Source: Rosenbergiella collisarenosi
Lineage (GTDB): Bacteria; Pseudomonadota; Gammaproteobacteria; Enterobacterales; Enterobacteriaceae
Direction: 5' to 3'
DNA: 64,000 nt
Assembly: GCF_018494085.1 (NCBI RefSeq)
Contig: NZ_JABBFP010000002.1
Coordinates: 124,001-188,000 of the forward strand
The notes beneath the pieces were generated by a model. That model searched no databases. It had not been told where the DNA came from and saw nothing but the letters and a program-made list of their open reading frames with translations. This document shows positions 23,758 through 33,255 of this stretch, piece after piece; position 1 is the first letter of the stretch; each line of letters begins with the position of its first letter. The position numbers were made by a program, and so were the translations under genes.

Positions 23758-23857
23758 CTGCAGTTAAATCTGGGTTCAATAAGTATTATTACGCCTCAAG
23801 CGGGGATAACCTACGCGAGGCAGAGGCGTAACTTAACCCTATCGGTCAGTGTGGTGT
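23758..23857 (+). pseudogene. Decayed copy of a TonB-receptor C-terminus
   Basis: Across two small frame shifts this stretch reads LQLNL, then KYYYASSGDNLREAE, then RNLTLSVSV. The intact receptor upstream ends LQLNLNNLFNKHYYTSSGGN, LRVSEGQTRNVVLSASVEF, so the two are clearly related, with matching order and spacing. It is the last 35 codons or so of a second receptor, or of a partial duplication, now degenerate. The sequence after it (TTCACGCCTAAAGGCG...) carries no gene. Confidence 0.65.
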
Positions 23858-23972
23858 GTTCACGCCTAAAGGCGAAGTCAGCTATCAGTGGGGAAGGTGC
23901 TTGGCTCAGACAGGCAGCCGTACTTTTTTAGGCAAGGTAGTTATTCAAGGAATTTCATCGTAGGATAAGAAA

Positions 23973-23996
23973 AAGGCCCCTGTTGATAGGGGCCTT
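23973..23996 (-). terminator. Rho-independent terminator of the ddc gene
   Basis: AAGGCCCC (23973-23980) pairs with GGGGCCTT (23989-23996) around an 8-base loop. On the minus strand the stem is followed by TTTTTC, giving an intrinsic terminator 10 bases beyond the ddc stop codon. Confidence 0.8.
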
Positions 23997-24005
23997 GTTG
24001 TATCT

Positions 24006-25454
24006 CTACAGCGTTTCTGCCGTTTGCAAGACTAACGCTAACAGCGTTTTAATATCGTCTACCGTCACAGTAGGATTCAGTAACGTCAGTTTTAGGCAGG
24101 TCACGCCGTTGTGTTCGGTCACCCCGACATTCGCCCGTCCAGAGTCAAGCAGTGCATCGCCAATCTTCTGATTAAACAGCGCCGTTTGCGTATCGTCAAA
24201 GCCATCACGACGAACGCGGAACAGGACACTCGCCAGCTGAGGCTTCATCACTAACTCAACATCAGCCATGCTTTCGATATAGGCGGCAACATCTTGTGCT
24301 AAGGTCACACCATTATCAATAATCGCGGCATACTGCTTTTGCCCGAGCGCCTCAAGACCCATCCACAGTTTCAATGCATCGAAACGACGAGTGGTTTGTA
24401 ATGATTTCGACACGAGGTTAGGGACACCCTGTGCTTCATCGAACTCTGAGTTAAGGTATGCCGCTTGATAGCGCATTAACTCGTAGTGCTTCGGATCTTT
24501 TAGTAGGAACGCGCCGCAACTGATGGTTTGGAAATATTGCTTATGGAAATCTAAGGTGACCGAGTCAGCCTGTTCTAACCCGGCTAACCAGTGACGATAT
24601 TTCTCCGACAGCAGTAAGGCTCCGCCCCACGCTGCATCGACGTGTACCCAGATATTTTGCTCAGCCGCTAAGGTGGTGATAGCCGTAAGGTTATCGATCG
24701 CCCCCGCATCAGTCGTTCCCGCGGTGGCAACGATAGCCATCACTTCTTCGCCTTGGCTTTTCGCGGTTGCCAGCTTTTCCAAGAGATCGTTGAGATCGAT
24801 ACGCGAATACTCATCGGTTTTGATCTGCACGACCGACTGGTAACCATGACCCATCAGGGCCATATTTTTCTGCACAGAGAAATGCGCGTGCTCAGAGCAG
24901 AAAACTTTATAGTTACGCAGGTTATTCGGTAAGCCATCTTGTTGGATAGAGTGGCCACGACGTGCGAAAAACGCATCGCGGGCCAACATCAGTCCCATCA
25001 TGTTGCTCTGAGTACCGCCACTGGTGAAGACCCCGGCGTCACCCGCCGGGTAGCCGATTTGGCTGCGTAGCCATTCGACCAGTTTCACTTCCATGATGGT
25101 AGCCGACGGGCTTTGATCCCAAGAGTCCATACTTTGGTTAGTGGCGTTGATAAACACTTCCGCCGCTTGGCTAATCACCAAACTTGGGCAGTGTAGATGC
25201 GCCACACACTGTGGATGATGGACCGCTAGGCTGTCCTTCAGAAAATACTCCACCGCACGGTCGATAGTTTCTTTGTTACCTAAGCCCTCAGCCGTGAAGT
25301 GCAGGTTAATGCGCTCACGAAGTTCTGCAACGGATTTGCCTTGATACATTTCCGGCTGCTGAAGCCAAGCCGCGACGGCTTGCTGGCTCTGTGTCATCGC
25401 TTCTTGATAGGCCTGAAGGCTTTCAGGCGTACCGGTAAGGATAGGGTTGGTCAT
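24006..25454 (-). CDS. ddc: L-2,4-diaminobutyrate decarboxylase
   Basis: A 482-residue PLP-dependent group II decarboxylase converting L-2,4-diaminobutyrate to 1,3-diaminopropane. The family path is visible: GVFTSGGTQSNMMGLMLARD, VVATAGTTDAGAIDN-type loop (IVATAGTTDAGAID), HVDAAWGGALLLSEKYR (PLP-contacting Asp) and LDFHKQYFQTISCGAFLL with the PLP-binding Lys in DFHKQ. The gene follows dat with only 2 intervening bases, the arrangement known for dat-ddc in Acinetobacter and Enterobacter, which makes the specific call strong. Related enzymes act on glutamate or aromatic amino acids, but context disfavours them. Confidence 0.92.
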   Translation of the reverse strand: MTNPILTGTPESLQAYQEAMTQSQQAVAAWLQQPEMYQGKSVAELRERINLHFTAEGLGNKETIDRAVEYFLKDSLAVHHPQCVAHLHCPSLVISQAAEVFINATNQSMDSWDQSPSATIMEVKLVEWLRSQIGYPAGDAGVFTSGGTQSNMMGLMLARDAFFARRGHSIQQDGLPNNLRNYKVFCSEHAHFSVQKNMALMGHGYQSVVQIKTDEYSRIDLNDLLEKLATAKSQGEEVMAIVATAGTTDAGAIDNLTAITTLAAEQNIWVHVDAAWGGALLLSEKYRHWLAGLEQADSVTLDFHKQYFQTISCGAFLLKDPKHYELMRYQAAYLNSEFDEAQGVPNLVSKSLQTTRRFDALKLWMGLEALGQKQYAAIIDNGVTLAQDVAAYIESMADVELVMKPQLASVLFRVRRDGFDDTQTALFNQKIGDALLDSGRANVGVTEHNGVTCLKLTLLNPTVTVDDIKTLLALVLQTAETL

Positions 25455-25456
25455 AA

Positions 25457-26845
25457 TTATCCCTGAGGTTGCAGGCCGGCGCTTAATAACGCTTGCTCGA
25501 ACTTTTCGAGGAACAAGGTCAATTCAACTTGGCTAATCAGTAGTGATGGCAGAAGACGTAAGACGCAACCGTTGCGTCCGCCGCGCTCAAGGATGAGCCC
25601 CGCTTCGAAACATTTCTTCTGCAGTAGTACCGCCAGCTCAGGGTCGGCAGGGTGGCAGCCTAAGTGGTCGGTGGGAGCTTGTGGTTTCACAATTTCCATA
25701 CCGATCATTAAACCTAAACCCCGGATATGACCGATTTGCGGGAAGCGTTTTTGCAGTTGGGTTAACTGCGCCTTCAGCCACTCACCTTTGACCGCGACTT
25801 GACCAGCAATATCTTGCTCTTTCAAGATTTTCAGCGTGGTAAGACCGGTGGCCATCGCCAGTTGGTTACCGCGGAAGGTGCCGCTGTGGTGACCCGGTGA
25901 CCAAGCATCAAACTCTTTCTTAATGCCCAGTACCGCGAGCGGTAAACCGCCGCCTACCGCTTTAGACATCACGATAATATCGGGTTCGATTCCTGCGTGC
26001 TCGAAGGCGAAGAAACGGCCGGTACGAGCGAAGCCCGCTTGGACTTCATCGACGATTAACAGAATGCCGTGTTCTTGCGTCACTTTACGGATTCGTTGTA
26101 ACCATTCGACTGGCGCTGGGTTAACCCCACCTTCGCCTTGAACGGCTTCTAAGATCACCGCAGCGGGCTTACGAACACCACTTTCGACGTCATTAATTAG
26201 ATTTTCGAAGTAGTAGCCGAGTGCATCGATCCCCGCTTGACCGCCAATCCCCAGTGGGCAACGATAAAGATGCGGATAAGGCATAAACTGCACTTCAGTC
26301 ATCATACCGCTGGTGGCTTCTTTCGGTCCGAGGTTTCCGGTGACCGATAGCGCACCGTGGGTCATGCCATGGTAGCCGCCGGAGAAACTGATGACGCTGT
26401 TTCTGCCCGTGGTCTTTTTCGCCAATTTAAGGGCAGCTTCGACAGCATCTGCACCGGTCGGGCCGGTGAATTGTAGACAGTAATCTTTACCCTGGTGAGG
26501 GAGCAAAGAGAGGAGATATTCTGAAAATTGATCTTTTAACGGAGTCGTCAGATCTAAGGTATGTAACGGTAAGCCGCTGCTTATAACATTTTGGATGCTT
26601 TGCAGGACATCAGGATGATTATGGCCTAATGCTAAGGTTCCTGCTCCAGCCAGACAGTCAAGATAATCTTTGTTCTCAACGTCGGTGATCCAGACGCCGT
26701 TCGCTTTAGCAATCGCTAAAGGCAACTTGCGTGGATAACTTCTGACATTCGATTCAAATTCTGCTTGACGCGCCAAGAATTGATCGTTGTTCCCCTTGAA
26801 AGAGGTGGCATCTAAAGTTTCAATACGGACCTTATCCGTCATCAT
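25457..26845 (-). CDS. dat: L-2,4-diaminobutyrate:2-oxoglutarate 4-aminotransferase
   Basis: A 462-residue class III aminotransferase (subgroup with ectB/dat) making L-2,4-diaminobutyrate from aspartate semialdehyde and glutamate. Motifs include [57 protein letters not shown] (PLP-contacting Asp) and [20 protein letters not shown] with the Schiff-base Lys. Start at the first of two adjacent ATGs (26845/26842); GGGAGAG precedes both. With ddc it forms a two-step route to 1,3-diaminopropane, a polyamine that can also feed some siderophores, although no siderophore synthetase is in the window. Confidence 0.92.
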   Translation of the reverse strand: MMTDKVRIETLDATSFKGNNDQFLARQAEFESNVRSYPRKLPLAIAKANGVWITDVENKDYLDCLAGAGTLALGHNHPDVLQSIQNVISSGLPLHTLDLTTPLKDQFSEYLLSLLPHQGKDYCLQFTGPTGADAVEAALKLAKKTTGRNSVISFSGGYHGMTHGALSVTGNLGPKEATSGMMTEVQFMPYPHLYRCPLGIGGQAGIDALGYYFENLINDVESGVRKPAAVILEAVQGEGGVNPAPVEWLQRIRKVTQEHGILLIVDEVQAGFARTGRFFAFEHAGIEPDIIVMSKAVGGGLPLAVLGIKKEFDAWSPGHHSGTFRGNQLAMATGLTTLKILKEQDIAGQVAVKGEWLKAQLTQLQKRFPQIGHIRGLGLMIGMEIVKPQAPTDHLGCHPADPELAVLLQKKCFEAGLILERGGRNGCVLRLLPSLLISQVELTLFLEKFEQALLSAGLQPQG

Positions 26846-26978
26846 ATCTCTCCCACAACCAAGGCTGCGCTCAGCCCCAATTGATTAAATAAAATAATTA
26901 AAAGTGTGTGCTAAAAAAAGCGCGGCCAATATAGAGCCTTTTTGGTGGGGGGGCAATGATTAGTTAGCCCGATTTAGA

Positions 26979-27006
26979 TTAATTATTCATTTATTTGAAT
27001 AATTAA
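26979..27006. promoter_or_regulatory. 11-base inverted repeat upstream of dat-ddc
   Basis: TTAATTATTCA (26979-26989) and TGAATAATTAA (26996-27006) are exact reverse complements separated by 6 bases, about 135 bases upstream of dat. It could be an operator for dat-ddc. AT-rich palindromes also arise by chance. Confidence 0.4.
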
Positions 27007-27102
27007 ATTTTGAAACATTTTTACCGTTAGGCGCAGCAATGGTTCTGATGGCCAATCAAAAACCGGTTCCATGATTCAGTGAATAAAAATCTAAAAGCGG
27101 GG

Positions 27103-27122
27103 GGCACGGCGCGAACCGTGCC
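27103..27122 (-). terminator. Hairpin after mgtE
   Basis: GGCACGG (27103-27109) pairs with CCGTGCC (27116-27122) around a 6-base loop, 8 bases beyond the mgtE stop on the minus strand. The following minus-strand sequence is CCCCGCTTTTAG, a weak T-run, so termination is probable but not strong. Confidence 0.55.
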
Positions 27123-27130
27123 ACAGGGAA

Positions 27131-28561
27131 TTAATGCAGTAAGAACAGCGTGGCCAATCCTAAGAAAATAAAGAAGCCGCCAGTATCGGTGGTGGCAGTA
27201 ATCAGTACGCTAGAGCCGATGGCGGGATCGCGTTTAAGTTTGGTCATAATCAGTGGGATCATAACGCCCATAAAGGCCGCCAGCAGGAGGTTAAGCACCA
27301 TCGCCAGCATCATTACGCCGCTGAGTGCCAGATTGTGATACATCAAGTAAGTGATGCCACCCATCACGCCCCCCCAGAGGATGCCGTTGATCAGTGCGAC
27401 ACCAATTTCCCGTAAAAACAGAAAGGAGAAGTTGCTCGGCTCGATTTGATGGAGGGCTAAGGCACGAACGATCATGGTAATCGTCTGGTTACCGGTATTA
27501 CCGCCGATACCAGCGACGATCGGCATCAAGGTTGCTAGGGCGACCAGATGAGCAATAGTATTTTCGAATAAACCGATTACCCGCGAGGCGAAAAAGGCGG
27601 TACAGAGGTTAAGGGCTAACCATGCCCACCGGTTTCTGACCGACTTCGCCACCGGGGCAAACACATCTTCTTCTTCGCGTATCCCGCCCATCTTCCGGAT
27701 ATTGTTTTCGTTCTCTTGATTGACTAAGTCGATGATGTCTTCAATCGCAATCCGGCCAATCAATTTACCTTCACCGTCGGTCACTGCTGCGGAGATAAGG
27801 TTATACCGCTCAAAGGCACTGGCGGCATTTTCAGCCTGTTCATCAAGTTGGAAGGTCACAGGATGAGGATTCATCACGTCCAATACCTTCGCGTGGGGAG
27901 TGTGCAGCAGAATATCGGTGAGAAGGAGTTCGCCTAGAAGCTGATTTTGGTGATCGATAATAAAGATCTTATCGGTACCACTTTGAATTTTCTTCAGATG
28001 ACGTAAATAGCGTTGCACCACGCCAAGGGTGACATTCGGCCGCACCGTGATAATGTTGAAGTCCATCACCTGCGCCACGCCACCACGATCTTTACCGATC
28101 AGTTGTAAGATACGTGCGCGTTGCTTAGGTTCAAGGCCAGTTAACAATTTTCCCGTGAGATCGCGGGATAAAAAGCGCGATAACCAGGCCTGATCATCAA
28201 GGTCGAGGGGAGCGATAGCTTGTAGGGTCTGCTTATCGCTCATACATTCAATCAGGCTTTCCCAGACCGTTTCAGAAGCCTCGACTAAGATCCGCCCACG
28301 GTTCTCTACAGGAATTATCTGCCATACCGCTTGTCGCGCTTCTTCTGGCATTGACTCCAAAATATCCGCGATATCCGCAGCATGCAGCACCAGAACGGTC
28401 TCGATCAGTTGTTGCTTCTGTTGGGCGACCTGTTTAACTTGTGAGTTAGTCAGTTTTTTTTCAGGTTCTAGCAGGCTATCAACCAATAATGGGTTGTTGA
28501 GCACTAACTCTAAAATATTCTGGCGGCGTTGGGCCAGTAATTGACTATACACTTCTGACAT
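27131..28561 (-). CDS. mgtE: Magnesium transporter MgtE
   Basis: A 476-residue Mg2+ channel. Residues about 35-130 form the MgtE N domain (HAADIADILESMPEEARQAV), about 130-260 hold two CBS domains (VMDFNIITVRPNVTLGVVQR, VLDVMNPHPVTFQLDEQAEN), and the last 170 residues hold five membrane helices, with the pore signature LATLMPIVAGIGGNTGNQTI. Cytosolic Mg2+ gates such channels through the N and CBS domains. It lies where E. coli has yfgF, beside yfgG, and may share its mRNA. No M-box leader fits in the 52-base upstream gap. Confidence 0.93.
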   Translation of the reverse strand: MSEVYSQLLAQRRQNILELVLNNPLLVDSLLEPEKKLTNSQVKQVAQQKQQLIETVLVLHAADIADILESMPEEARQAVWQIIPVENRGRILVEASETVWESLIECMSDKQTLQAIAPLDLDDQAWLSRFLSRDLTGKLLTGLEPKQRARILQLIGKDRGGVAQVMDFNIITVRPNVTLGVVQRYLRHLKKIQSGTDKIFIIDHQNQLLGELLLTDILLHTPHAKVLDVMNPHPVTFQLDEQAENAASAFERYNLISAAVTDGEGKLIGRIAIEDIIDLVNQENENNIRKMGGIREEEDVFAPVAKSVRNRWAWLALNLCTAFFASRVIGLFENTIAHLVALATLMPIVAGIGGNTGNQTITMIVRALALHQIEPSNFSFLFLREIGVALINGILWGGVMGGITYLMYHNLALSGVMMLAMVLNLLLAAFMGVMIPLIMTKLKRDPAIGSSVLITATTDTGGFFIFLGLATLFLLH

Positions 28562-28613
28562 ATTACATCCTTTGTGATTCTCAGCTGGGCTAAGATATCC
28601 TTATTGTCATAAA

Positions 28614-28814
28614 TTAGGGGCTAGGCGTAGCCTGATAAGGGGCTGAGACCTTGGGTTGCGCTCCGGTACTTTCTTGTTTGGCCCGGTGATGGTCAAACGC
28701 AGCAGGCAGGACCCAAATCAGTCGTGCTACCAGTAATACTAGACTTAACCAGAAGACAATTCGAATCAATGATCGGCTTTTCTTTTTCTGACGACTTAAG
28801 GGTGAGTTATTCAT
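28614..28814 (-). CDS. yfgG: YfgG-like small membrane protein (DUF2633)
   Basis: A 66-residue protein with a basic N-terminus (SRQKKKSRSLIR), one transmembrane helix (IVFWLSLVLLVARLIWVLPA) and a polar tail DHHRAKQES. The helix-then-HHxxK pattern and position beside ppx match E. coli YfgG, implicated in nickel and cobalt resistance. The ATG at 28814 is chosen over a preceding TTG. It is read toward mgtE, 52 bases away, so both may serve metal homeostasis; that link is inference. Confidence 0.8.
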   Translation of the reverse strand: MNNSPLSRQKKKSRSLIRIVFWLSLVLLVARLIWVLPAAFDHHRAKQESTGAQPKVSAPYQATPSP

Positions 28815-28872
28815 CAAAAGGTTCCAGGGTTAGCGGAGGGAAGACAGTAACCGGTATCATCCCTCCGGCAGA

Positions 28873-29481
28873 TTACAACGCTTTAATCGAGATTTTTTGC
28901 GCCAATAAGGTTGCAAAGCGTAGCGATATTGGTTCAGTCGGCGAAGCGGGAGGGGACCAAGTCGCTAGCTGTTCATGATAGTGAACAATATGCCAACGTC
29001 GATAATAATGGCTTAACTCGCCTGAACTGAAGCTAAACGGGAACTCGACTGGACTGGCTTGGTGTTCATCGCGCATCACGCAGACGATAAGGTTGTATCC
29101 CCCCTTAAGGGTGGCTGCTTGCATATCGGCAATCAACTGACCGATCACCGAGGGGTCTAAATACATTAAGGTATCCACTGCCACAATAGCGTGGTACTGG
29201 CCATTAAACCGGTGGTGGTTTAGATCGGGCGTTGCAACAGTAATTCCCGTGAGCGCGGCGTTGGCGCTCAGCTGCGTTAAGTGTTGGATGGCCAGTAGGT
29301 CGTTATCCCATGCGGTAACGGGAAAACCTTGCTGTTGCAGGTAAAGGGCATGCCGACCGGAGCCACAGCCAAGATCCAAAATCTCCCCTTCGACCAATCG
29401 AGGCACTAGCGCGACGACTTCGGGGTGGGGAGCAGCCAGCTTGATAGGGTGCAGAGCCTCTACTTTTGGATGTGTTGTCAT
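28873..29481 (-). CDS. TehB-like SAM-dependent methyltransferase
   Basis: A 202-residue class I methyltransferase. Motif I is LDLGCGSGRHALYLQQQGF (about residues 36-54), followed by VTAWDNDLLAIQHL (motif II acid), HAIVAVDTLMYLDPSVIGQL and GGYNLIVCVMRD. The latter, with FPFSFSSGELSHYYRRWHIV and the ending LRFATLLAQK, matches TehB, which methylates tellurite and related oxyanions. The start ATG at 29481 is preceded by GAGG. The gene follows ppx by 20 bases and is likely in the ppk-ppx operon. A true tellurite role is not proven. Confidence 0.82.
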   Translation of the reverse strand: MTTHPKVEALHPIKLAAPHPEVVALVPRLVEGEILDLGCGSGRHALYLQQQGFPVTAWDNDLLAIQHLTQLSANAALTGITVATPDLNHHRFNGQYHAIVAVDTLMYLDPSVIGQLIADMQAATLKGGYNLIVCVMRDEHQASPVEFPFSFSSGELSHYYRRWHIVHYHEQLATWSPPASPTEPISLRFATLLAQKISIKAL

Positions 29482-29501
29482 ACTTACCTCAGCGTAAAGC
29501 G

Positions 29502-31028
29502 CTATTTTTCTTCGCTTAAATTCAACTGCCATCCCGTTACTTCCGCCCAGTAGGCTTGTTCACGCTCGAGATCTAATTGAACTAGCGCATTTTGATTGAA
29601 ATACTCTTTTGGAAAGATCAACGTCCAGTGGCCTTCATCGGTATGCAATAAGAGTTTTTCTGGGCGTGTAGTGGCCTGACGCTGGTTATTCAAGAGAATG
29701 GCGAGGCGTAATAAGAATATCAGCGGAAAAAACTGTTTACGCTTAAAGGCAGTGAAACGCGGAACGTCGTCGGTTTTAATGCCCTTACGGTGAAAACGGA
29801 CTAACGTCGCCAGCAGCAGTTGCTGTTGTTGGCTAAAGCCGGGCATATTCGAATGTTGCAAAATATAGGCCGAGTGGCGTTGCATCGCGCTGTGGTTAAT
29901 CGTTAAGCCGACTTCATGTAACATCGCCGCCCATTCGAGTAGTGCGGTGAGGGCTTTATTGGCGAGCTTGGGGTTCTGCTTCTCCCACTGACGATGTAGG
30001 ACTCGCGTCGTTTCCAACACTTGCTTGGCTTGGTCGCGATCGACGACGTAGTGCTCGGCAAGGCTTAATGCGGTGCGTTTGCGGATATCTTGATGGCGAA
30101 AACGGCCTTCCATCTCATAGAGGACGCCTTCACGTAGCGCGCCATCTGAATAAAGCAGCTCTTTGATCTGTAGGGCATCGAAGATCCCGCAGAGGATAGC
30201 TAATCCCGGTACGAAGACGGACTTACGATCGTCGGATAGCCCCGGTAAATCGAGCTCATCCATGGTATCGAAATCGCTGATTTTCTCCCACAACAACGCG
30301 AGACTATCGCGGGTGATCACTTTTTCTTTCTCGCCGAGTGCGGCCAGTACTTCGCAGGCCGCTTTAATGCTGCCTGAAGCGCCCATTGCCACTTGCCAAC
30401 CGGCTTGACGATATTGGCAGGCGAGAGTCTCAAGTTTGTGTACCGCCGCTAGGCGAGCGCGGCGGAAGTTATCATGACTGATTTTTCCGCCGGGAAAATA
30501 GAGTTTACTAAAACTCACACAGCCCATGCGACGACTCTCAATGAGCTGTGGTTCAAAATCTTCACCGATCACCAGCTCAGTGGAGCCACCGCCGATATCG
30601 ATGACTAACTTACGGCCTTTTTCCGGCTGCGTATGCTCGACGCCCATAAAAATTAAACGCGCTTCCTCGTTACCGGATATCACATCAATGGGATACGGGA
30701 TAACCTCCGCTGCCCGATTGAGGAATTCTTCGGCGTTGTCGACGACGCGTAACGTGTGAGTGCCTACGATAGAGACATTTGCGGGAGCGAAGCCCTGTAA
30801 TCGTTCAGCAAAAAGCGCGAGAACATTTAAGCCCCGCTCAATTCCTTCTTCGGTGAGCTGATTATCTAAAGTAATCGCATCAGCAAGATGGACGCGTTGT
30901 TTTAAACGGCCAAGGACTTGTATTGCACCATCAACAACGCGCGCAATGACCATATGGAAGCTGTTCGAACCAAGGTCAATGGCTGCAAATTCTTGTGGTT
31001 TTTCAGGGCTGTTTTGGCTTATAGGCAT
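29502..31028 (-). CDS. ppx: Exopolyphosphatase
   Basis: A 508-residue exopolyphosphatase releasing Pi from polyphosphate ends, also related to pppGpp phosphatase GppA. The ASKHA-fold motifs are visible: [18 protein letters not shown] at the N-terminus and [16 protein letters not shown] near residue 145. The C-terminal helical HD-like domain contains [16 protein letters not shown]. The gene begins 3 bases after ppk, as in E. coli, where the two are co-transcribed, so synthesis and breakdown of polyphosphate are coordinated. Confidence 0.95.
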   Translation of the reverse strand: MPISQNSPEKPQEFAAIDLGSNSFHMVIARVVDGAIQVLGRLKQRVHLADAITLDNQLTEEGIERGLNVLALFAERLQGFAPANVSIVGTHTLRVVDNAEEFLNRAAEVIPYPIDVISGNEEARLIFMGVEHTQPEKGRKLVIDIGGGSTELVIGEDFEPQLIESRRMGCVSFSKLYFPGGKISHDNFRRARLAAVHKLETLACQYRQAGWQVAMGASGSIKAACEVLAALGEKEKVITRDSLALLWEKISDFDTMDELDLPGLSDDRKSVFVPGLAILCGIFDALQIKELLYSDGALREGVLYEMEGRFRHQDIRKRTALSLAEHYVVDRDQAKQVLETTRVLHRQWEKQNPKLANKALTALLEWAAMLHEVGLTINHSAMQRHSAYILQHSNMPGFSQQQQLLLATLVRFHRKGIKTDDVPRFTAFKRKQFFPLIFLLRLAILLNNQRQATTRPEKLLLHTDEGHWTLIFPKEYFNQNALVQLDLEREQAYWAEVTGWQLNLSEEK

Positions 31029-31031
31029 AAG

Positions 31032-33092
31032 TTAGTCGGTGCTTTCAATGGTAGTAATGTAATGATAAATAGCGAGCTGCGCCCGAACTTTACGTCGGTT
31101 ACCGCGCGGACGATAACGGTTTGTAAGCTCTTTATCAATAATTCTCGCTTTAACGGTGTCACTAAACAAAATAGCGATGATCGCTAAGATCTGTTGCTTG
31201 ACCTTCGGATCGAGAATAGTGACGGCGACTTCGATCCGATTATCGATATTGCGGGTCATCCAGTCAGCAGAGGAGAGGAAGACTTTCGGGTCGCCATTGT
31301 TCTCAAAGACGTAGACGCGGTCGTGCTCAAGATAGCGGTCAATAATGCTGTAAATATGTATATTTTCACTGATCCCCGGCATGTTGGGTATTAGTGAACA
31401 CATTCCACGGACGAGTAAGTTGACCTTCACTCCGGCCCCCGAGGCGGCATAGAGGCGGTCGATGAGGCCGTTATCGACCAGGTTATTGATTTTTAGGGTA
31501 ATACCCGCCGCGAGCCCTTGCTGTGCATTAGCGATTTCGGTATCGATTAAGCGATAGAGGTTTTGTCGGGTATTCTGCGGCGAAACCATCAGGTACTCGA
31601 ACTGTACCGGGCGATAGGGATTTTCGATAAAGTTGAAGACGCGACGGACTTCGTTGGTGATCCGCGCGTCACTCGAGAGCAGTGAGTAGTCGGTGTAAGC
31701 TCTCGCGGTCCGTTCGTTAAAGTTCCCCGTGCCAATGTGGGCATAGCGGATAACTTTATCGCCTTCACGACGCGTGATTAAAAACAGCTTGGCATGGATT
31801 TTTAAGCCTGGGGCAGAGAAAAGCACATGAACACCGGCCTCGGTCAGCCGTTTGGCCCAATAGATGTTGGCTTCTTCATCAAACCGTGCCTGTAATTCGA
31901 CTACGACCGTCACTTTTTTACCATTATGCGCGGCATGGATCATGGCATCCATAATCCGCGAGTCTTTGGCAACGCGGTAGATATTAATTTTTATCGCTAA
32001 CACACTAGGATCGAAAGAGGCCTGACGCAGGAACTCCAACACATGCTCGAAGGTGTGGTAGGGGTAGTAGAGCAAAATATCGCGGTCACGTATCGCATCA
32101 AAGCCGTTACGAAACGCGTTAAACCCTTTGTGACGAATAGGGGGTAAGGCTTTGTTCTCTAAGTTTGATTTTCCGACATTCGGAAATTTAATAAAATCTT
32201 TAAAATTATGGTAGCGGCCGCCCGGAAGAATCGAGTCGAAATTGGTGATCGAGAGCTTTTCACAGAGTAGCGAGACCATTTCCGGGGGCATGTCGCGTTG
32301 GTAAACAAAGCGTACCGGCTCGGCAGTAAGACGCTGTTTAAGGCTGGAGGACATCACCTCCAGTAAACTCGATTCCATCTCAGTCACTAGGTCGTATTCC
32401 GCATCGCGCGTCATCTTCATCGAATACGCATTGAGCTGGTCGTAGTCAAAGAAGCCTTTAAAGATATCATCAAGGCAGTAGCGCATGATGTTATCTAAAA
32501 GGATCATTGGCTTACGCCGCCGCGGCGGCTCGGCAGGGAGATCGATAAAGCGCGGAACTTTATCCGAAGGGATTTCTAACAGGGCGTATTGTCGGTCCTG
32601 TTGGCGGATAATTTCTACTGCGAGATAGGTGTAGTCGTCTTTTAAAAACTGCGTGAGGTCGGTTTCTGCATTTAACACAATCGGGGTGACATGTTGGCGC
32701 AGTTGTTGATTGAAGTAGATTTTTAACCAGTGTTGCTGATTCGCCGAGAGTTGCCGCTCGTTGATAAGAAAAATTTGGTTACGCGCCATCTCCAATAACA
32801 GGTCATTATACAGGACATCGAACTCCTGATCGGCCACGACCACGCGTTGTTGGATCTTCTTAAGTAGATGTCGAGGGACGTTATGGCTGCCTTGTTCTTC
32901 GCTAATCAGGATCCGCCGCTTAAGATCGGCGAAACGAACCTTATAGAACTCTTCTAAGTTACTGGAATAGATCCCTAAAAAGCGCATGCGTTCAATAAGC
33001 GGATTACGTTTATCGGCGGCTTCCTGTAACACGCGCTCGTTAAAGGCTAACCAACTGATTTCTTTATCTAGATACAGCTTTTCTTGACCCAT
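31032..33092 (-). CDS. ppk: Polyphosphate kinase 1
   Basis: A 686-residue enzyme making polyphosphate from ATP. N-terminus [20 protein letters not shown] is diagnostic, and [20 protein letters not shown] near residue 430 carries the autophosphorylated His. The second catalytic region [18 protein letters not shown] is present. Length agrees with E. coli Ppk (688). The ATG at 33092 is preceded by GGAG; longer frames to 33155 are not supported. It is first in a ppk-ppx-methyltransferase unit. Confidence 0.96.
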   Translation of the reverse strand: MGQEKLYLDKEISWLAFNERVLQEAADKRNPLIERMRFLGIYSSNLEEFYKVRFADLKRRILISEEQGSHNVPRHLLKKIQQRVVVADQEFDVLYNDLLLEMARNQIFLINERQLSANQQHWLKIYFNQQLRQHVTPIVLNAETDLTQFLKDDYTYLAVEIIRQQDRQYALLEIPSDKVPRFIDLPAEPPRRRKPMILLDNIMRYCLDDIFKGFFDYDQLNAYSMKMTRDAEYDLVTEMESSLLEVMSSSLKQRLTAEPVRFVYQRDMPPEMVSLLCEKLSITNFDSILPGGRYHNFKDFIKFPNVGKSNLENKALPPIRHKGFNAFRNGFDAIRDRDILLYYPYHTFEHVLEFLRQASFDPSVLAIKINIYRVAKDSRIMDAMIHAAHNGKKVTVVVELQARFDEEANIYWAKRLTEAGVHVLFSAPGLKIHAKLFLITRREGDKVIRYAHIGTGNFNERTARAYTDYSLLSSDARITNEVRRVFNFIENPYRPVQFEYLMVSPQNTRQNLYRLIDTEIANAQQGLAAGITLKINNLVDNGLIDRLYAASGAGVKVNLLVRGMCSLIPNMPGISENIHIYSIIDRYLEHDRVYVFENNGDPKVFLSSADWMTRNIDNRIEVAVTILDPKVKQQILAIIAILFSDTVKARIIDKELTNRYRPRGNRRKVRAQLAIYHYITTIESTD

Positions 33093-33255
33093 CCTGACTC
33101 CGTTGATCATAACAGAACGCAGACTGCAGTTTCTCTTCACCATTATGGCGATCAATCACCACTTTTGTCTATCGGTGATTCAGCAGTGGTTTTTATTTGC
33201 CAATTGGCATGAGTTACGCCACTCTTAGTCTTTATTTAATTGTTAGGAAATATTA

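Noticed and set aside
27058-27072. Second copy of the LacI-like palindrome (AACCGGTTCC) upstream of dat
   Set aside because: Only a half-match to the site at 11667 and no supporting spacing; probably chance.
28562-28613. M-box magnesium riboswitch before mgtE
   Set aside because: Only 52 bases lie upstream and they do not hold the M-box fold.
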